Positions 9,528 to 21,664 of a stretch of DNA of 64,000 nt are shown here, piece by piece. The stretch lies in the NCBI GenBank assembly GCA_963930645.1, contig OZ005648.1:107309667-107373666 (forward strand). Direction: 5' to 3'. The position numbers and the translations under genes are program-made. The first letter of the stretch is position 1; each line of letters begins with the position of its first letter. The DNA comes from Salticus scenicus (lineage: Eukaryota; Arthropoda; Arachnida; Araneae; Salticidae). The notes beneath the pieces were generated by a model. The model worked only from the letters and a program-made list of their open reading frames with translations, was not told where the DNA came from and made no database searches.

Positions 9528-10885
9528 ATTACTTTCCGAACATGCTATGCAAAGAAAATACTGTAATCATGATTTGCGAAATGGATTTTGTATATCTCGC
9601 ATAGCTCAAAAATGAACGGTTGTAGAATGTTGAAAATAATTTATATTTGTGACTGTTATGATGTCTAATTATAATGTCTAGTTGGTACACCTCCAACTTT
9701 GATCTTGACAAGCGCCTCCTCCCCTCCCCTTTTAGAGATATCTGCGATTTCACACGATTTTTCGTGATGTATATATGTTTGAGTGTGTATATGTACGTAT
9801 GTATGTGTGTATGTATGTGCCTGAATGAATGCGATAACGTCTAAATGCTTTGTTCGAAAGAGCTGAAAATTTATATACATGTTATATAATATCATCGTCA
9901 CACGAACTGTATAGATTTTGGTGAATCTATCACTTCTAGTTTTTTTTTTTTTTTTTTTTTTTTTTTACAGTGGCACAACAAAAAATTGTTTATTATTATA
10001 GACTGAAATTATTTAAAATGCGATAGCGTCTAAATGCATCAGTCGATTGAGCTGAAAATTTATATACTTGTTAAAGGTCACTCACCGTTACCCCAACTGT
10101 ATAGATTTTGGTGAATCTATCACTTGTAGATTTTTTTTTTTTTTTTTTTTTTTTATAGTGTCACAGCAAAAAAAAATCTTTATTATTATAGACTGAAATT
10201 ATTTAAAGTGCGATAGCATCTAAATGCGTCAGTCGATTGAGCTGAAAATTTATATACTTGTTAAAGGTTACTCACTGTTACACCAACTGTATAGATTTTG
10301 GTGAATCTATCACTTATAGTTTTTTAACAATGACACAGCAAAAAATTCTTTATCATTATGGACTGAAATTACATATTTAAAGTGCGATAGCGTCTAAATG
10401 CGTGAGTCGATTGAAATGAAAATTTATACACTTGTTAAAGGTCACCTTCAGACAAACTGTAGATTTTGATGAATACAAAATCTATACAGTTGCAAAGTCT
10501 TATCTGTAAGTGCAAACCTTTTGCACTTACAGATTTTTACAGGGACACAATGAAAATTTCTTTACCGTGATGCTCTATATGCTCAAATTATTTAAAATGC
10601 GATAGCGTTTAAACGCCTTTTTCAATGAACTGGAAATTTATATGCATGTTAATAAACACTGTCGCACGAACTATATAGCTTTTGGTGAATCGAAGATTTA
10701 TTTTTACAGGGACGCAACAAAATATTCTTTATCATTATGAACTATGGGTTTTGATTATTTGAAGTGCAATAATGTTAAATGCCTTATTTGCTTGAGCTGA
10801 CTGATTTCAGACTCCCCTTACTTTAATTTATTTAAACAACCGTTAATTACTTGATGATCGGAAAGTCGAAGGGAGTCACACCAGA
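9528..10885 (-). mobile_element. Hairpin-ended element with expanded internal monomers (minus strand)
   Basis: On the minus strand it starts TCTGGTGTGACTCCCTTCGACTTTCC at about 10885 (read in parts) and ends at GTTCGGAAAGT near 9531. On the plus strand, monomers of ~150-190 bp repeat GATAGCGTCTAAATGC, AGCTGAAAATTTATA and GTATAGATTTTGGTGAATC, with an ACAGGGACAC box in the later ones. Two internal poly-T runs lie near 9939-9966 and 10131-10154. It is the same family as 2150-3037. The frame at 9665-9901 lies inside and is spurious. Confidence 0.7.
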
Positions 10886-11848
10886 TTTTTTAAATAGTTA
10901 AAAAGTGATATTTTACCGAACCGTAAGTTGTAGGCTCAGAAAACTTTTGCATAATTTTTAGATTGTTTGAGCAACTTTTAATATTTCTTGAATCTGTAAT
11001 AAGAAAGAGAAATAAATTCACTGTCAAGATGATAACTTTAATAAAAATTGTCATATTTTTCTCTTCATACCTTGAAAAAGAAAAAATCTTCACATAATCA
11101 ATCAAACAACGAGAAAAACGCATGTTCATATTTTCGTTTCAAGAGTCTTTTGAAATAAATATCTTATTCATAGTTGTTTTTCCATGCGTCTTAATGAAAG
11201 TTAACTACGTTTCTTATACCTGTAAAATCCTTTTCCCAACAATAAAAGCATAAATACGGGAACAACAAACAACTTTCTATATTGTGTGACATCTTTTTAT
11301 CACTGCTTTATTATCACGACAATTAAGATGAATGCATTTTTAAATCTTTACACTTACATAGCTGTCAAATTTTAAGATTTGTGGCTACAGGTAAATTTTA
11401 ATAGAAAAATTTTAAATATTTCTATAACAATTTTGACTGACTGGATAAAGTAAAATTTTCTAGAAAAAATTTCCGGTAGCTAAATAACGTAAAAGTATTT
11501 ATATTACACTACAGTCTTACAGTTATTTTGAGTTTATTAAAGCAGATTTTTTAATTTATAATCTTACAGTTTTTTTAAAACTTTATTAAAGCATATTTTA
11601 GTAATTGGTAATTTTAGTAATTGTCCGGTCGGTGACAACTCCTGAATTGGTATCCTTTACTGAAATCCCACTTTTGATTTTAGAGTTGTTGAATTTAAAA
11701 TAAAATTAGTTCAATGAATTCTTCAATTGATGGTTGTTTAATCTGATACTTATTTACTTTTATACTACATTTTTCATGTAAATCATACAAAGTAAAGATA
11801 TCCGTTTTACTGCATCGGCAGACTAAAAAGTAATAAAAAATGTGATTT

Positions 11849-11882
<34 letters not shown>

Positions 11883-12080
11883 ATTTAAATAAAATGAAGT
11901 TGATAAGTTTTTTCAGCTGAATAATATTGTTAATTAGAATAAGGTTCCTTAGAATAGTCATACTGTTCAAATGAATAATATTGTTCAATAATATCTTCAA
12001 GTTGGCAATATGTGGAAAATTATGAACGAGTGTTCCCGGCTCAGTTTGAAGAACAGGTTGATTTTTATTTGATCTTTTAA
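10886..12080. other. AT-rich region, no recognisable gene
   Basis: No family or coding signal is seen apart from an (ATT)n microsatellite at 11854-11883. Minus-strand frames at 10890-11129 and 11848-12102 are low-complexity and lack any motif. Confidence 0.5.
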
Positions 12081-12087
12081 TGTGAGC

Positions 12088-12330
12088 GCCGTTTCGAAAC
12101 AAGATGGTAGATGGAGCTGCTAAAGAAAATTGGATGAAATCTTGATATGGGCTTTATGCATAACGAGTTTTATGGAAATCGTTTCATATATACATTTTTT
12201 ATGGGAGTTTCAAATTTTAAAGTGACAGCCATTTTGAAACAAGAGGATGGATCGAGTTCAACAATAAATCTGGCTGAAATCTTGATATGGGCTAATATGT
12301 CGGAAATTATCCGTTATGATGACACTCTTT
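12088..12330 (+). repeat. Degenerate tandem duplication, ~140-bp period
   Basis: GCCGTTTCGAAACAAGATGG near 12089 and GCCATTTTGAAACAAGAGG near 12229 begin two related units. Each contains TGAAATCTTGATATGGGCT (12135 and 12278). The plus-strand frame at 12147-12389 spans this duplication and has no recognisable domain. Confidence 0.55.
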
Positions 12331-12399
12331 CCATTATATATAGATATATAAATAAACTAAATGACTGTAATAGGTCGATTTCAAAATAAATCAACCTAA

Positions 12400-14080
12400 C
12401 AATAAGTGCGTCATTTATTTCAAAAACAAAGCATTTTTAAAAAAAATTACTTTATTTTTATTTCTGTTAAAATAATATTTATTTTGAATTAAAATAAAAT
12501 AAAATAAACACAAGTTTGTCATACTTAAAAATAGTGTAGAATACAATAAAAACAATAACAGTCTTCAAACAATCATCTACGATTCATTTTCGTATTATGG
12601 TTAATGGCTCTTAAGTTTTAGGATTAAATAATTGGTGAATCAGGATATCTTTGTTATGTTATAAAATTTGAGTCACTCACATCACACCATGTGTGAATCA
12701 TAGAAACGAAACACTTCTGAACTAAATAAGAAATGATCCAGTTACTTCAAATTTGTGTTGTCTCTGTCTAGAAAGAAGGAATCAAAAAGACAGATGAAAC
12801 GAATATGCTATACTTTATGAGTAATTAATGTGCTATAAATACGTATTTATGTACGCATACATATAGATGTCCTCTTTGCCAATTGTCTTCATGGTAGACG
12901 AAGCACGTCACTAGTTCTGGTAGGTGTTTGCAACGCATCATTGTTAGTTTTATTGGAGGATTTTAGTGCCACTGTTGGTATTATTTTCTTCTACTGTTTC
13001 TGAAGTAATAAGCGTTTCATTAATCAATTTTTTATTACACTGATTTCTAAAAGTCAAACAACATTCTGTTTTATCGTTTTCTTCTTTCTCTCCTAAAAAT
13101 ATTAACATAAAATTTTAATAACATGTTCGTTTTATGAAAAAACGAATTTAATTCTTTTTTTTTTTTCTTTTCCTTTGAATTTTTTTAAGAAACTTTTTTT
13201 TAATTGTCTGATTTTTGTGAAGTGATCGTTTCATATTCGTCCAATTTTATGAAGTGTATGTTTCAAATGTCGCTGATTTTGTAAGTGGTTCGTTTTAAAG
13301 TCGTTGAATTTTGTTAAAGGTCAGTTTTCGAATTCGAATTTTTCTAGATAAACGCCCTAAAACTATGGTGACCAGATTAGAGTACCTTTATAAACTAAAA
13401 GCGTTAACAATTATTACAATTTCCTAATTAGGAATATAATTTTATGTTTTTTGCAAATGGGGAATAAAATGCTAATAATTATGATGAATAATTTTCCTGT
13501 AAAAATTTTTAAATCGTACAAAAACGGATTACAAAGCGCACTGTCCTCAGAAAATGAGGACTTCTGGTCAGCATACCTAAAACTCCATTTCTTCATAGAA
13601 ACAAAATTTTCATTTTTTTTTTTTTTTTTTTTCTATCACTAATTTGACAAAACATGGCGGCATTTTTGCGACCCATTCCTGAAATGTGGAATTAGCTTGC
13701 CAGTGAATAAAGAAAAATAACTTAAAATCAGAACAACTAATTACTGAAATATTCGATTTTTTCACCAATAATTGTTGAACTAGGTAATTATTGTCTATTC
13801 AGTAAAAATTCGAATTTTTGACACTTCGCTCTTAAAGTGATTATTTCGCTTCAAATTGACGAAATTTCAGCTTTTTGGATGACTATCTTCGGAATATGTT
13901 GTGTTATTGTGAGTTATTTCCGAAGTCTAATGTTACTTTGTTGCTAATTGACTTAATTTACGTTTAACTGAAGAAATACGCAATTTTTACATAGTCAATT
14001 AATAATTTCTATTTTCATAATGTCACGAGGAAAAAAAAAAAAAAAAAAAAAAACGAGTTTTGTATGTATATATATACATA
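12400..14080. other. AT-rich region with homopolymers, no supported gene
   Basis: It contains poly-T at 13613-13632 and poly-A at 14031-14053 just before the SINE. The short frames at 13414-13642 on both strands carry no recognisable motif. Nothing else could be supported. Confidence 0.45.
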
Positions 14081-14082
14081 TA

Positions 14083-14400
14083 GGGGCCACGGTAGCCCAG
14101 TCGGTAGAGCGCCGGCCTCGTAATTGGAAGATTGCGGGTTCGGTACTCGAGCCGGCTAAAGACCGTCGTGTACACTAATGGTGGCTGGTGCACGTAAAAT
14201 CTGTCGTGGCCGCAATGTCCTCCATGTTCCCATAAAAAATTATACATCTGGGGGTCACCGAAGCGGGAGAGCCATCCTTTCCGTGGAGGATCAAAATTGT
14301 GATGGCATGTCTCCAGACCACCTCTAGGGGTATGTCCCAGACCGTCGCCAATTGCCCATCTGCGCAGCACTAGTGCGACGTAAAACCCAACCAACCAACC
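14083..14400 (+). mobile_element. tRNA-derived SINE, family 1
   Basis: GGGGCCACGGTAGCCCAGTCGG at the 5' side contains a box A-like TAGCCCAGTCGG (about 14092), and GGTTCGGTACTC near 14148 resembles box B, with spacing as in a tRNA promoter. A ~220-bp body follows. The tail is (AACC)n at about 14387-14400. The head is tRNA-like but the downstream body and short simple tail identify a SINE, not a tRNA gene. The minus-strand frame at 14023-14460 is an artefact of crossing it. Confidence 0.75.
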
Positions 14401-14410
14401 ATATACATAT

Positions 14411-14592
14411 AGTCGAACCTCGTTAACGTGAACATGCTTAGCGTGCATTACTTTTAACATGAACTGTTTCCACAGTTCCCATCAAAATGAAGATTAGTTA
14501 TATGAAGATTAGTTACTGCTACATATAAACTACTGATAACATGAACACATTTCTTTTCCTCCCTTGAGATTCACAGTAACAAGGTTCGACGG
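14411..14592. mobile_element. pogo/Tigger-like MITE
   Basis: The left end AGTCGAACCTCGTTAAC (14411) and the right end GTAACAAGGTTCGACGG (about 14577-14592) are inverted repeats flanked by TATA-rich DNA. The GTCGAACCT.GTTA terminus resembles pogo/Tigger ends. Internal halves repeat AACATGAAC. It is ~180 bp, non-coding, and adjoins the SINE tail. Confidence 0.55.
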
Positions 14593-14935
14593 TATATGTA
14601 TAAACATACATTGAGTTGCCATGTAGCAAATACATTTTTTTCCCTATATAATGAACTATAATATCGGAAATTATAACATTATTTTTACTAAAACGTCGTA
14701 TTAAATATTACATTTCACATGTTAAATAGTATCTCAATTATGTTACATGTTTCACACTTTTTCTATTTCATAATAAAGAAACTCATACATCTAATGATGT
14801 GTTATTACAAAAATCTACTGAAAAGAAGAATACAGATCTCAAATACCAAACATCACATGATAACAAACTTTTTTAAAGCACATTTTTACATGAATAAGTA
14901 AATGTAGATACATGAAGTAAATATAAGCTTCCGTA
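14593..14935. other. AT-rich spacer, nothing recognised
   Basis: Low-complexity AT-rich sequence between two TIR elements. The 60-residue frame at 14719-14901 has no motif. Confidence 0.4.
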
Positions 14936-14940
14936 ATATA

Positions 14941-15438
14941 CAGGTTGATTATAATGAAAATTGCGATTTCAAAACGTTCTAACTTTAAAACTACTGTTCC
15001 GAATGACATGATATTTTAACAAGAATAATCGTGTGGCAATGAGATTTTTGTTTGGCAAAGGAAAAATATAGTTCCAAATAGGTGGGGCTGTCAGGGTCAG
15101 GGTAATGCAGGGGAAAAGCCTAAATGGATTCGTTAAACACAGGACTGTTTGTTAGCCGAAGGGAAACAATAGACATCAAGGGTTTGCGAAAAATTTATTA
15201 GCGAAAAGATAGGAATACCTGTTTACAACGAAAACAGTGATAGTGACAAGAGAAAAAGAGGAGCATCATGAAACAAACATCTTACAAATGGTTAACGGCG
15301 CATTTTGGATTTTTTTTCCCCTTCGCCAAACAAAATTCCATTGCCTCACGTATGCTCTGGTAAAATACCAAGTCAATTTGACCGGTAGTTTTAAAGTTTG
15401 AGCGTTTTGAAATCGCAACTTTAATTATAATCAACCTG
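14941..15438. mobile_element. Long-TIR MITE with ATATA flanks
   Basis: The element begins CAGGTTGATTATAAT and ends ATTATAATCAACCTG. The arms extend about 115 bp with scattered mismatches (14941-15055 against 15324-15438), sharing TTGCGATTTCAAAACG. Identical ATATA lies directly outside both ends (14936-14940 and 15439-15443), a plausible 5-bp target duplication, though the site is AT-simple. The centre is non-coding. The superfamily is not assigned. Confidence 0.75.
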
Positions 15439-15591
15439 ATATACATACGAGTATTTATATATTCATACAAAAACAATGTTTTTTTTTTTTTCTATCATTA
15501 CAGCTCTTGATGACGTTGTGGCTGTTTTGGGGGGATTTTTCGCAGTTATTATTTCATATTCCATCATACGTTAGTTACATTGTACCTTTTT

Positions 15592-16635
15592 ATTTTCTTT
15601 TACCCTTATATGGTAGAGAAAGTATTGTTTTGAAGTCAAATTTTCGAAAGTGGTTTTTTGTTATATTTACACGCTTTGAGATGCCCTGAACCCGAAATAT
15701 ACTTTTTTAACGGTTTGTCTGTGCGTGTGTGTGTGTGTGTGTGTCTGTTATCAGCATATCTCAAGAACAAATAACAGTCAAGGAAATGTACAATTTACAA
15801 TGGTTCGTGTACAGGGACATCCAAGAAAATTCCAAAATATTACGTCTGTGGGAGAAAATTTTGGTAGGTATAGTTTAACATATATAGGCTGCACTAAAGA
15901 AAATGGAAGGAACATATATTTTTTATATGCTTAAAAACATGTTTCTTGTGTAATGTGATGTAATAATCATTCACCATTCATTTACAGGGCTACTCATCAA
16001 ATCTATGTAGAATATAGTGGGACTATACTTGGAAATTGAAATAAAACTGTTTGGAAATGAAAACTAATTCCTCATACCCAAGCAGTAAATAAAGTATTTT
16101 TTAAATTAAATTTTCAGTGCTTGTTTTTTGTATAATTATGCATTTCGAGGTTCCCCGAATACTTAAGTCAAGTTTTTAACGATTCATTTCTGTTTATATC
16201 TGTTAACAGTTTAACTTAAAAAGAAATAAGTACAGGCAATTCAAATGTTCTATTTTGAAGTTCGTATCATTCCCATGAAAAGACTGAATGACAAAATTGA
16301 AGTTCGCATGAGGTTGAAAAGTTTGATCAAGATTGATAATTTTCAAGTAGGGATGCGGGTGAAAGTTGTCTGAATAATTTAGTGGTAAACCTTTAAATTG
16401 AATAAGAACCTTGAATTCTTTATAAATGTACGTCTTATATTAAAACGGGGTTTGCGGGCGGCGGTAGCCCACTCACACAGAATTATTTGTCAAATAAAGC
16501 TGTTCCTAAACCGAGTTTGAATTCCTTTTAACATAGGTCTATACACAGTCTTGTTATCTTATCCTCTAGTTTAAAATCTATTTTTCTAGTATTGAAATGC
16601 AGGGTAAGACGAAGTCATGTGAGTGCCACGACAGA
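15592..16635 (-). mobile_element. ~1-kb repeat element, ACAGGGACAC superfamily, subtype 2 copy 1
   Basis: Three related copies lie in this window (15592, 42032, 51205), all oriented the same way. Read on plus, each has GTATTGTTTTGA, an (TG)n tract, TGTTATCAGCATATCTCAA, a GTTCGTGTACAGGGACA box and TTACGTCTATGGG, and ends near CAGGGTAAGA...GTGAGTG.CAC..CAGATTATT. On minus the 5' end TCTG...ACTCACA...TTACCCTG and the 3' AAGGGTAAAAG give a subterminal inverted repeat like that of the 2150 family. No coding region. Confidence 0.65.
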
Positions 16636-16753
16636 TTATTATGTAATCTTCAGTTCTTCCTGTTGTTTTTTAAAATTCTCAATAATTATTATAATGGTTT
16701 TGCTTCGTCTTTTTTGCACATTATAATAATGAAATATTATACGTATATATATA

Positions 16754-17060
16754 CAGGTGTTGGACAAAATAATGGAAACGCTTTCATTTTTTTTTTTTTT
16801 TTTAACTTTTTGCCGAATATCTCGAAAAATACTTAATGTTCTTGAATATTGGGAATAAGGAAAACTTGTCTTTCTTCATATTTTCCAGCAAAGGTTTTGT
16901 CACGACCGCCTTTAGGGGGCGAAGAACAAATCCAATACAATACAAAATATTTGTGATTGCTCTGCATCTGGAAATGCGTCCACTCGTCTGCAAATTTTAG
17001 ATGTAGTTATAAATATCTTTTATACGTGTTTTATGAGAAAAACTCGAATACATAAAGAGT
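16754..17060 (+). mobile_element. Probable Tc1/mariner-type terminus (single end)
   Basis: TATACAGGTGTTGGACAAAATAATGG after a TA-rich stretch resembles the TIR of Tc1/mariner elements of arthropods. No matching inverted end or transposase frame is seen nearby, so this is a solo or decayed end. The right boundary is arbitrary. Confidence 0.4.
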
Positions 17061-17068
17061 TATAAATA

Positions 17069-17545
17069 TCTATATAATATTTCTCTAACGTGGACCAGTT
17101 TTAGTTATTTTTTGTCGAAACGATACGATACGCGAGGATAAAAAAATAATATTTATACATGAACAATATTTAAGCACGCGGACTTAGCTCAATGAACTAA
17201 TAAAAAATGAAGACATTTGTCTGATGAGATTATTTTACGAAAAAAAATGTATTTTTAACAGTTGTTTCTTCAGAATCTTTGCAAGCGTCATTTTAAATCT
17301 AGCACTATTTTAAAGATATATACAGAATATGAACTTTTGTGTCATAAATTGACTAAAAAACACAATCATAAAAAATATAGTCAAAAATAGGAATTATTTT
17401 ATTTTATTTTATTTATATATATATACCAAAATTAATAAAAAGTCATCGCCAACATAACGACAAAAATTTAAAAAGCGTCGTGGGAGTCCTATATTAAAAT
17501 TGTACTGCCTGTGGAAGTATGAAAATTGGGTCGTGAACCATATAG
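17069..17545 (+). mobile_element. Helitron 5' portion, family 2
   Basis: It begins A|TCTATATAATATTTCTC and matches the minus-strand Helitron at 24473-25172 for about 470 bp. Shared points are GTGGACCAG, GCACGCGGACTTAGCTCA and GGCGACAAAAATTTAAAA-type sequence and GGGAGTCCTA. The match is lost near 17545 and no CTAG-hairpin end is found, so the 3' part is missing or replaced. Confidence 0.6.
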
Positions 17546-17559
17546 TATATGCTTCAATT

Positions 17560-17668
17560 TTTCCCAATCTTCAAAATTTAAAAGAGGCGTTACTCTTTTA
17601 TAATTCAGTCACCGTAACTTCATATAATTTCTAATTGTTTTCCATATTAAAATATATATATATATTTC

Positions 17669-17709
<41 letters not shown>

Positions 17710-18340
17710 GCATTTATTTGACAGCTTTATAGTTACAATGACTTTTGTCTCGATTGATCCATATTTTTACAGAAATTCACAGAAACAAGTGCACACCAGG
17801 GCCCGCTTTACCATTAGGCGAACCTAAGCGGTCGCTTAGGGCCGCCGAAAAAGGTGGACCGCCAAAAAAATTGAAACATTGTCCAAAATTTAAGGGGAAA
17901 AGAAATGGATGGAAGAAAAGCGAAAATCATAAGCCAATTTTTTGATTTTTTTTTTTTTTTTTTAAGGAATATGTGTATATTCATTTGTAAATTGAAAGTA
18001 ACCTTCTTTAAAGATTTTAACTTTGCATAAAAGCACCTTAACCTTTTCAGGGGCAAGAAAATTTCACTCATTTAAAATAAACTACCACCGGAATTTGCGA
18101 ACAAGTCTAAAATAGAAGAAATAAATGAAGAATTTTCTTCATGTTATTAAAGTAAAACTTTGAAAAAATTAACAAGATGAATTTTTGCAGTTGGGAATTA
18201 AAATTAAGTGCTCTTCTTAAGGTACTAAAATATTGATTTTTAACAAACATATGCTTTGATTTGTATTGTGATAATGAATGAAAAGCTTGATCTTTTCAAA
18301 TTAGATGGAAAAAATGATGAGGAGGGGATGAAAGATTTGC
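17560..18340. other. Poly-T tract, decayed transposon end, no gene
   Basis: It includes a ~30-nt poly-T at 17677-17708 and a GC-rich block at 17795-17850 (AGGGCCCGCTTTACCATT, then GCGGTCGCTTAGGGC) resembling a DNA-transposon terminus seen in many animals. Open frames on both strands across 17745-18071 come from this block and the poly-T, and are not convincing. Confidence 0.4.
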
Positions 18341-18345
18341 AGTTT

Positions 18346-18569
18346 CAACCCGAACAATTTGGTTTTAGACCTAAACATTCCACCACCCATCAGAATAACA
18401 GAATTTATTCACGATAGTTTTATTAAATCTGAAAAATTCGAAGCCCTTTTACTTGACATCACTAACGCGTTTGACAGTTTCGTATGGCGGCCTCATTTTT
18501 AAGCTCATTCAGCTTAAAATTCCAACTCCTTATATCAAATTCCTCCATAATCAACTAAATAATAGAAGT
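18346..18569 (+). pseudogene. Jockey-like LINE reverse transcriptase fragment, frameshifted
   Basis: Three reading frames join into a recognisable RT core: QPEQFGFRPKHSTTHQ, then (shifted) RITEFIHDSFIKSEKFEA followed by LLLDITNAFDSFVW, then (shifted again) KLIQLKIPTPYIKFLHNQL. The FGFR..HST.HQ motif and the LD...AFD.VW motif with its Asp are hallmark positions of RT motifs in Jockey/R1-type LINEs. There are at least two frameshifts and no YADD box in the sequence that follows, so it is dead and partial. Family call by motif recall only. Confidence 0.75.
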
Positions 18570-18913
18570 AAGAATAAGAGAAATAGAAAAAAAAAAAAAA
18601 AACTATTAAATTTATAAGTATCTGAATAAAATAGTCCCGAGTGTTTTGTACATTTGTGAAAAAAATGACTTCGTAAACAAGTCAGAAAATAGTTCAGATT
18701 TCAGAAAGGTCTTAAGAATAGATTTAAAATACGCAAAATATATAAATTAAGATTAAAAAATAAATAAGAGTAAATTTAAATTACATAAGGGTGATCTTTT
18801 CTCGCCTATAGTGTCTAGAAAATCTGTTTCATGCGTTGACTTTAGATAGTCTTTTCTGCAAAAGGCTTTACCTTCATACGGAAAAATTAAACGCTACTTT
18901 GATTCGCATCACA

Positions 18914-19130
18914 GGCCCACCAGTGGCCGAGCGGTTATGCGCTCAAAGCTGGTAGATGGGAAGTGCCCGGTTCGATCCCAGGTCGCGCTCTACTTTCTAG
19001 CCGTTCGCAAATTTCCGTGGTTTTCTTCAAAACTCGTGTAAATACGAGCTAAGATCCCTTAGAAAGACCCCCCCCCCCACATCCTCGGAGGCAATAGGCC
19101 ACGGACCTCAGCGTAGTCAATCAATCTTAA
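18914..19130 (+). mobile_element. tRNA-derived SINE, family 2, copy 1
   Basis: Box A TGGCCGAGCGGTT (about 18924) and box B GGTTCGATCCC (18969-18979) sit in a tRNA-Ser/Leu-like head. The body contains TTTCCGTGGTTTTC and TAAATACGAGCTAAGATCC, and a C9 run interrupts it at 19070. The same family occurs on minus at 41811-42031, and as a tail fragment at 23684-23766. Confidence 0.78.
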
Positions 19131-19339
19131 ACACTACCAATCAATTCGTGTCACCAAATCTAAATAAGAACACCTAATTATTTCGCGCGTTTATGAATGA
19201 AAAGGCTTCGTAATTGTGTTTAAAAGTTATTAGTTTGCAATTTATAATAGCCGACACAAAATTTCATCTGAGAAATCAATCCACTGAGAAATGAATTAAT
19301 AAAAATTTTATTTCACATATACATTGAGTTTAAACAAAA

Positions 19340-19960
19340 GTGAAGGGGATGGTATTTTTAATACTTTTCAATAAAGTTTAAAAATGTTGACGACTTCGAT
19401 TTGTCAGCAAGGCCGTAGCTAATGTTCTATGTTTAAAATGGTAGAAACAGGCTAACTAGCTTGTGTATAGGGACACCCAAAAGAATGACAGTTAATTGCT
19501 TTCTATGAGATATGTATTTTTATAAATCACATTTAAAAAACTTTGTACTGGGAAAGTCGTATTAAAATTTAAATTTATTATTCATATGATTAAAAAAAAA
19601 AATCTATAGAATATGATATGTTTAGCATTAAGATTTACAGGATCACACCAAAATATTCAAACACATTATAAAAGCTTAAGAGCTACAATTAGAAATTGCT
19701 AGAACCGCATTTTCGTTTTTGTTAAGGTTATTTTAACACTATTCAACAATGATTTGGAGTGATTATGAATTCAGTTAGTTTGTCTGTCTGTATTATTTTT
19801 TTTTTTTTTCCGTTGTGTGATAACGTAGGCAAAGTACATTAAAGGGTAAAAAAGGCAACAAGTACATACATTTGAAAAATATTAATAGCCTACACGAACC
19901 AAATGATTTTTCGCTCTTGTTTAAAGAATGGAACGAATTCTTGTTACCATCTGGTTTAAT
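19340..19960 (+). repeat. ACAGGGACAC superfamily, subtype 3 copy 1
   Basis: Parallel to 57630-58260. Shared order: AGTTTAAAAATGTTGACGACTTCG, GTGTATAGGGACACCCAA, TTTCTATGAGA, GATTACAG, GATTATGA.TTCA.TTAGTTTGTCT and GGCAAAGTACATT. The family differs from subtype 2 but keeps the box and its spacing. No coding region. Confidence 0.6.
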
Positions 19961-20199
19961 GTAAAATGTAAAATTATCATTTATTGTGGAAGGGTTAAAA
20001 TTTTAATAAAAATAAGAACTAATTAAAAAAAATAATAATAACAGTAATATTTTAATATTATTATTATTCACTCTGGAATTTTTGCGGTGGTAGAAAATGT
20101 AGCAACTTGACAAATTAACTCCGTTTTGTGATGCGATGCTACAATCTGATAGCTTAGCAATGGTGAGGGAATGACGGATTTCAAATTCCCTTTTCTTCT

Positions 20200-20900
20200 G
20201 GCCATTCAAAAATTTTCTTTTTCATTCCATTGTAATACTTTTTACTCAAATTTTCGGCCAAACAGTTTATGGTACAAGCTGTACATGGTATATGAGTACA
20301 TGTACAGATATAACAGTATTGATGTACAGTAGTTCCATTGTACATTAATGCGTTGTTACATTTATACAGGGTAGAAGCTGAGATATAACTTTCCCGTAAA
20401 CGGAAAATATTGCTGAATAGCAGCGCCACTATCGTCTGATATGCATCCAAAATGAATCAGCATAGTCTTACCTAATAACCATCTCTTACAGCAAGTTTCG
20501 TACATTTATACACTATAGAAGCTTATTGTCGTCCCTAAAATGGGATTAAATTGCAATTTAACAGCGCCACTTGTTGGCCGATATGCGCTCAAATTTAATC
20601 AGCAGAGATTTATTTGACATATACCTATAAGTTTGGTACACTGTAGATGCTGAACCTTTTCTGAAATGAGAGGAAATTGCAACGTGGAAGCGCTCCCTGT
20701 TGGATGATATAGCCCAAAAGCTAATCGGAACCAATTCAAACCAAGTTCCAACCAAATATCAAGTTCGGTTAAATTAAGTCCATTGGTTCATGAAGTACAG
20801 TGTTCGAACTCAAAAAGACAGACATTTTCTAAAAATGGTCAAATTGAGTTCTGGACAAAACGTGTAACTTTATCGAAAACCAGAAATCTAATTTTTTTTT
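20200..20900. repeat. Degenerate ~130-140 bp tandem monomers with AGCGCCAC box
   Basis: CAGCGCCACTATCGTCTGATATGC (about 20420), CAGCGCCACTTGTTGGCCGATATGC (20560) and AAGCGCTCCCTGTTGGATGATAT (20689) head three related units with GTA.A.TGTAGA.GCT phrases between (read in part). Spacing is about 140 and 130 bp. Frames on minus here are shadows of the repeat. Confidence 0.6.
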
Positions 20901-21513
20901 TTTTTTTAATCTTATACTTCCTTCTTATATAGGCAGAAGATAGAATAATAAATCCATTTTTTTTTTTTTTTTTTTTTTTTTAATAAGTAGTCAATTTCAG
21001 TTAAATGAAATGCAAGGAAATCTCAAAACGTGTAAATTCATGGAAAACCGGAAATCAAAATTTTTTTCTGAATCTTATACTTTCTTCTTATATATGCAGT
21101 AATAAATCCATTTTTATAGAAGATATAGTAATAAATCCACTTTTTTAAATAATAAGTAGTGAACTTGTCTATGTGTATAAATAAAGAAAAATTTTTTTTT
21201 TCTTTAAATTTCTGAAGAATGATCATCTGTTTTAACAATAATGCATCTGTCTGACAAATCAACGTCTTTTAATTGAACACGCCCATCTTCTATGCTTTGA
21301 GGTCAACTGTGTTGCCATTCGCGAGACACCATGACGCGATTTTATCCCTGCCAAAAGAAAAGATCACCAAGGTGGTTCCGAAACAATGTATGTTCTGTAA
21401 ATACGCAACCAGGAAGACGAAGATACATTAAAAATTAATATATATATATATATATATATATTAAAATATAAATTGCTTTCTATGATTGCGTCACGTGTAT
21501 ATGGGGTGGGGTG

Positions 21514-21662
21514 CACTGTAAAAAATATGTCCTATTTGCTGCCAGAAATTTTCTGTAATTACAAAAAATGCGTTCTGACAATGTAATTTTTTCGTAAATT
21601 ACGCGTATTTTCTCAAATTACAGAGAATTTCTGGCAGCAAATAGGACATATTTTTTACAGTG
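21514..21662. mobile_element. Young palindromic MITE, identical 37-bp ends
   Basis: The arms 21514-21550 and 21626-21662 are exact reverse complements, starting CACTGTAAAAAATATG, and a weaker match continues inward through CTGTAATT. The whole element is 149 bp with a central GCGT-rich loop. No clear target duplication is visible beside it. Identical ends suggest recent insertion or strong pairing constraint. Confidence 0.85.
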
Positions 21663-21664
21663 TG

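Noticed and set aside
14023..14460. 145-codon minus-strand open frame
   Set aside because: It runs through poly-T, the reverse of a tRNA-derived SINE and a MITE end. The protein has no domain and its ends lie in repeats.
18914..18985. tRNA-Ser/Leu gene
   Set aside because: The A and B boxes are good, but the sequence continues into a conserved SINE body, with sister copies at 41811 and 23684.
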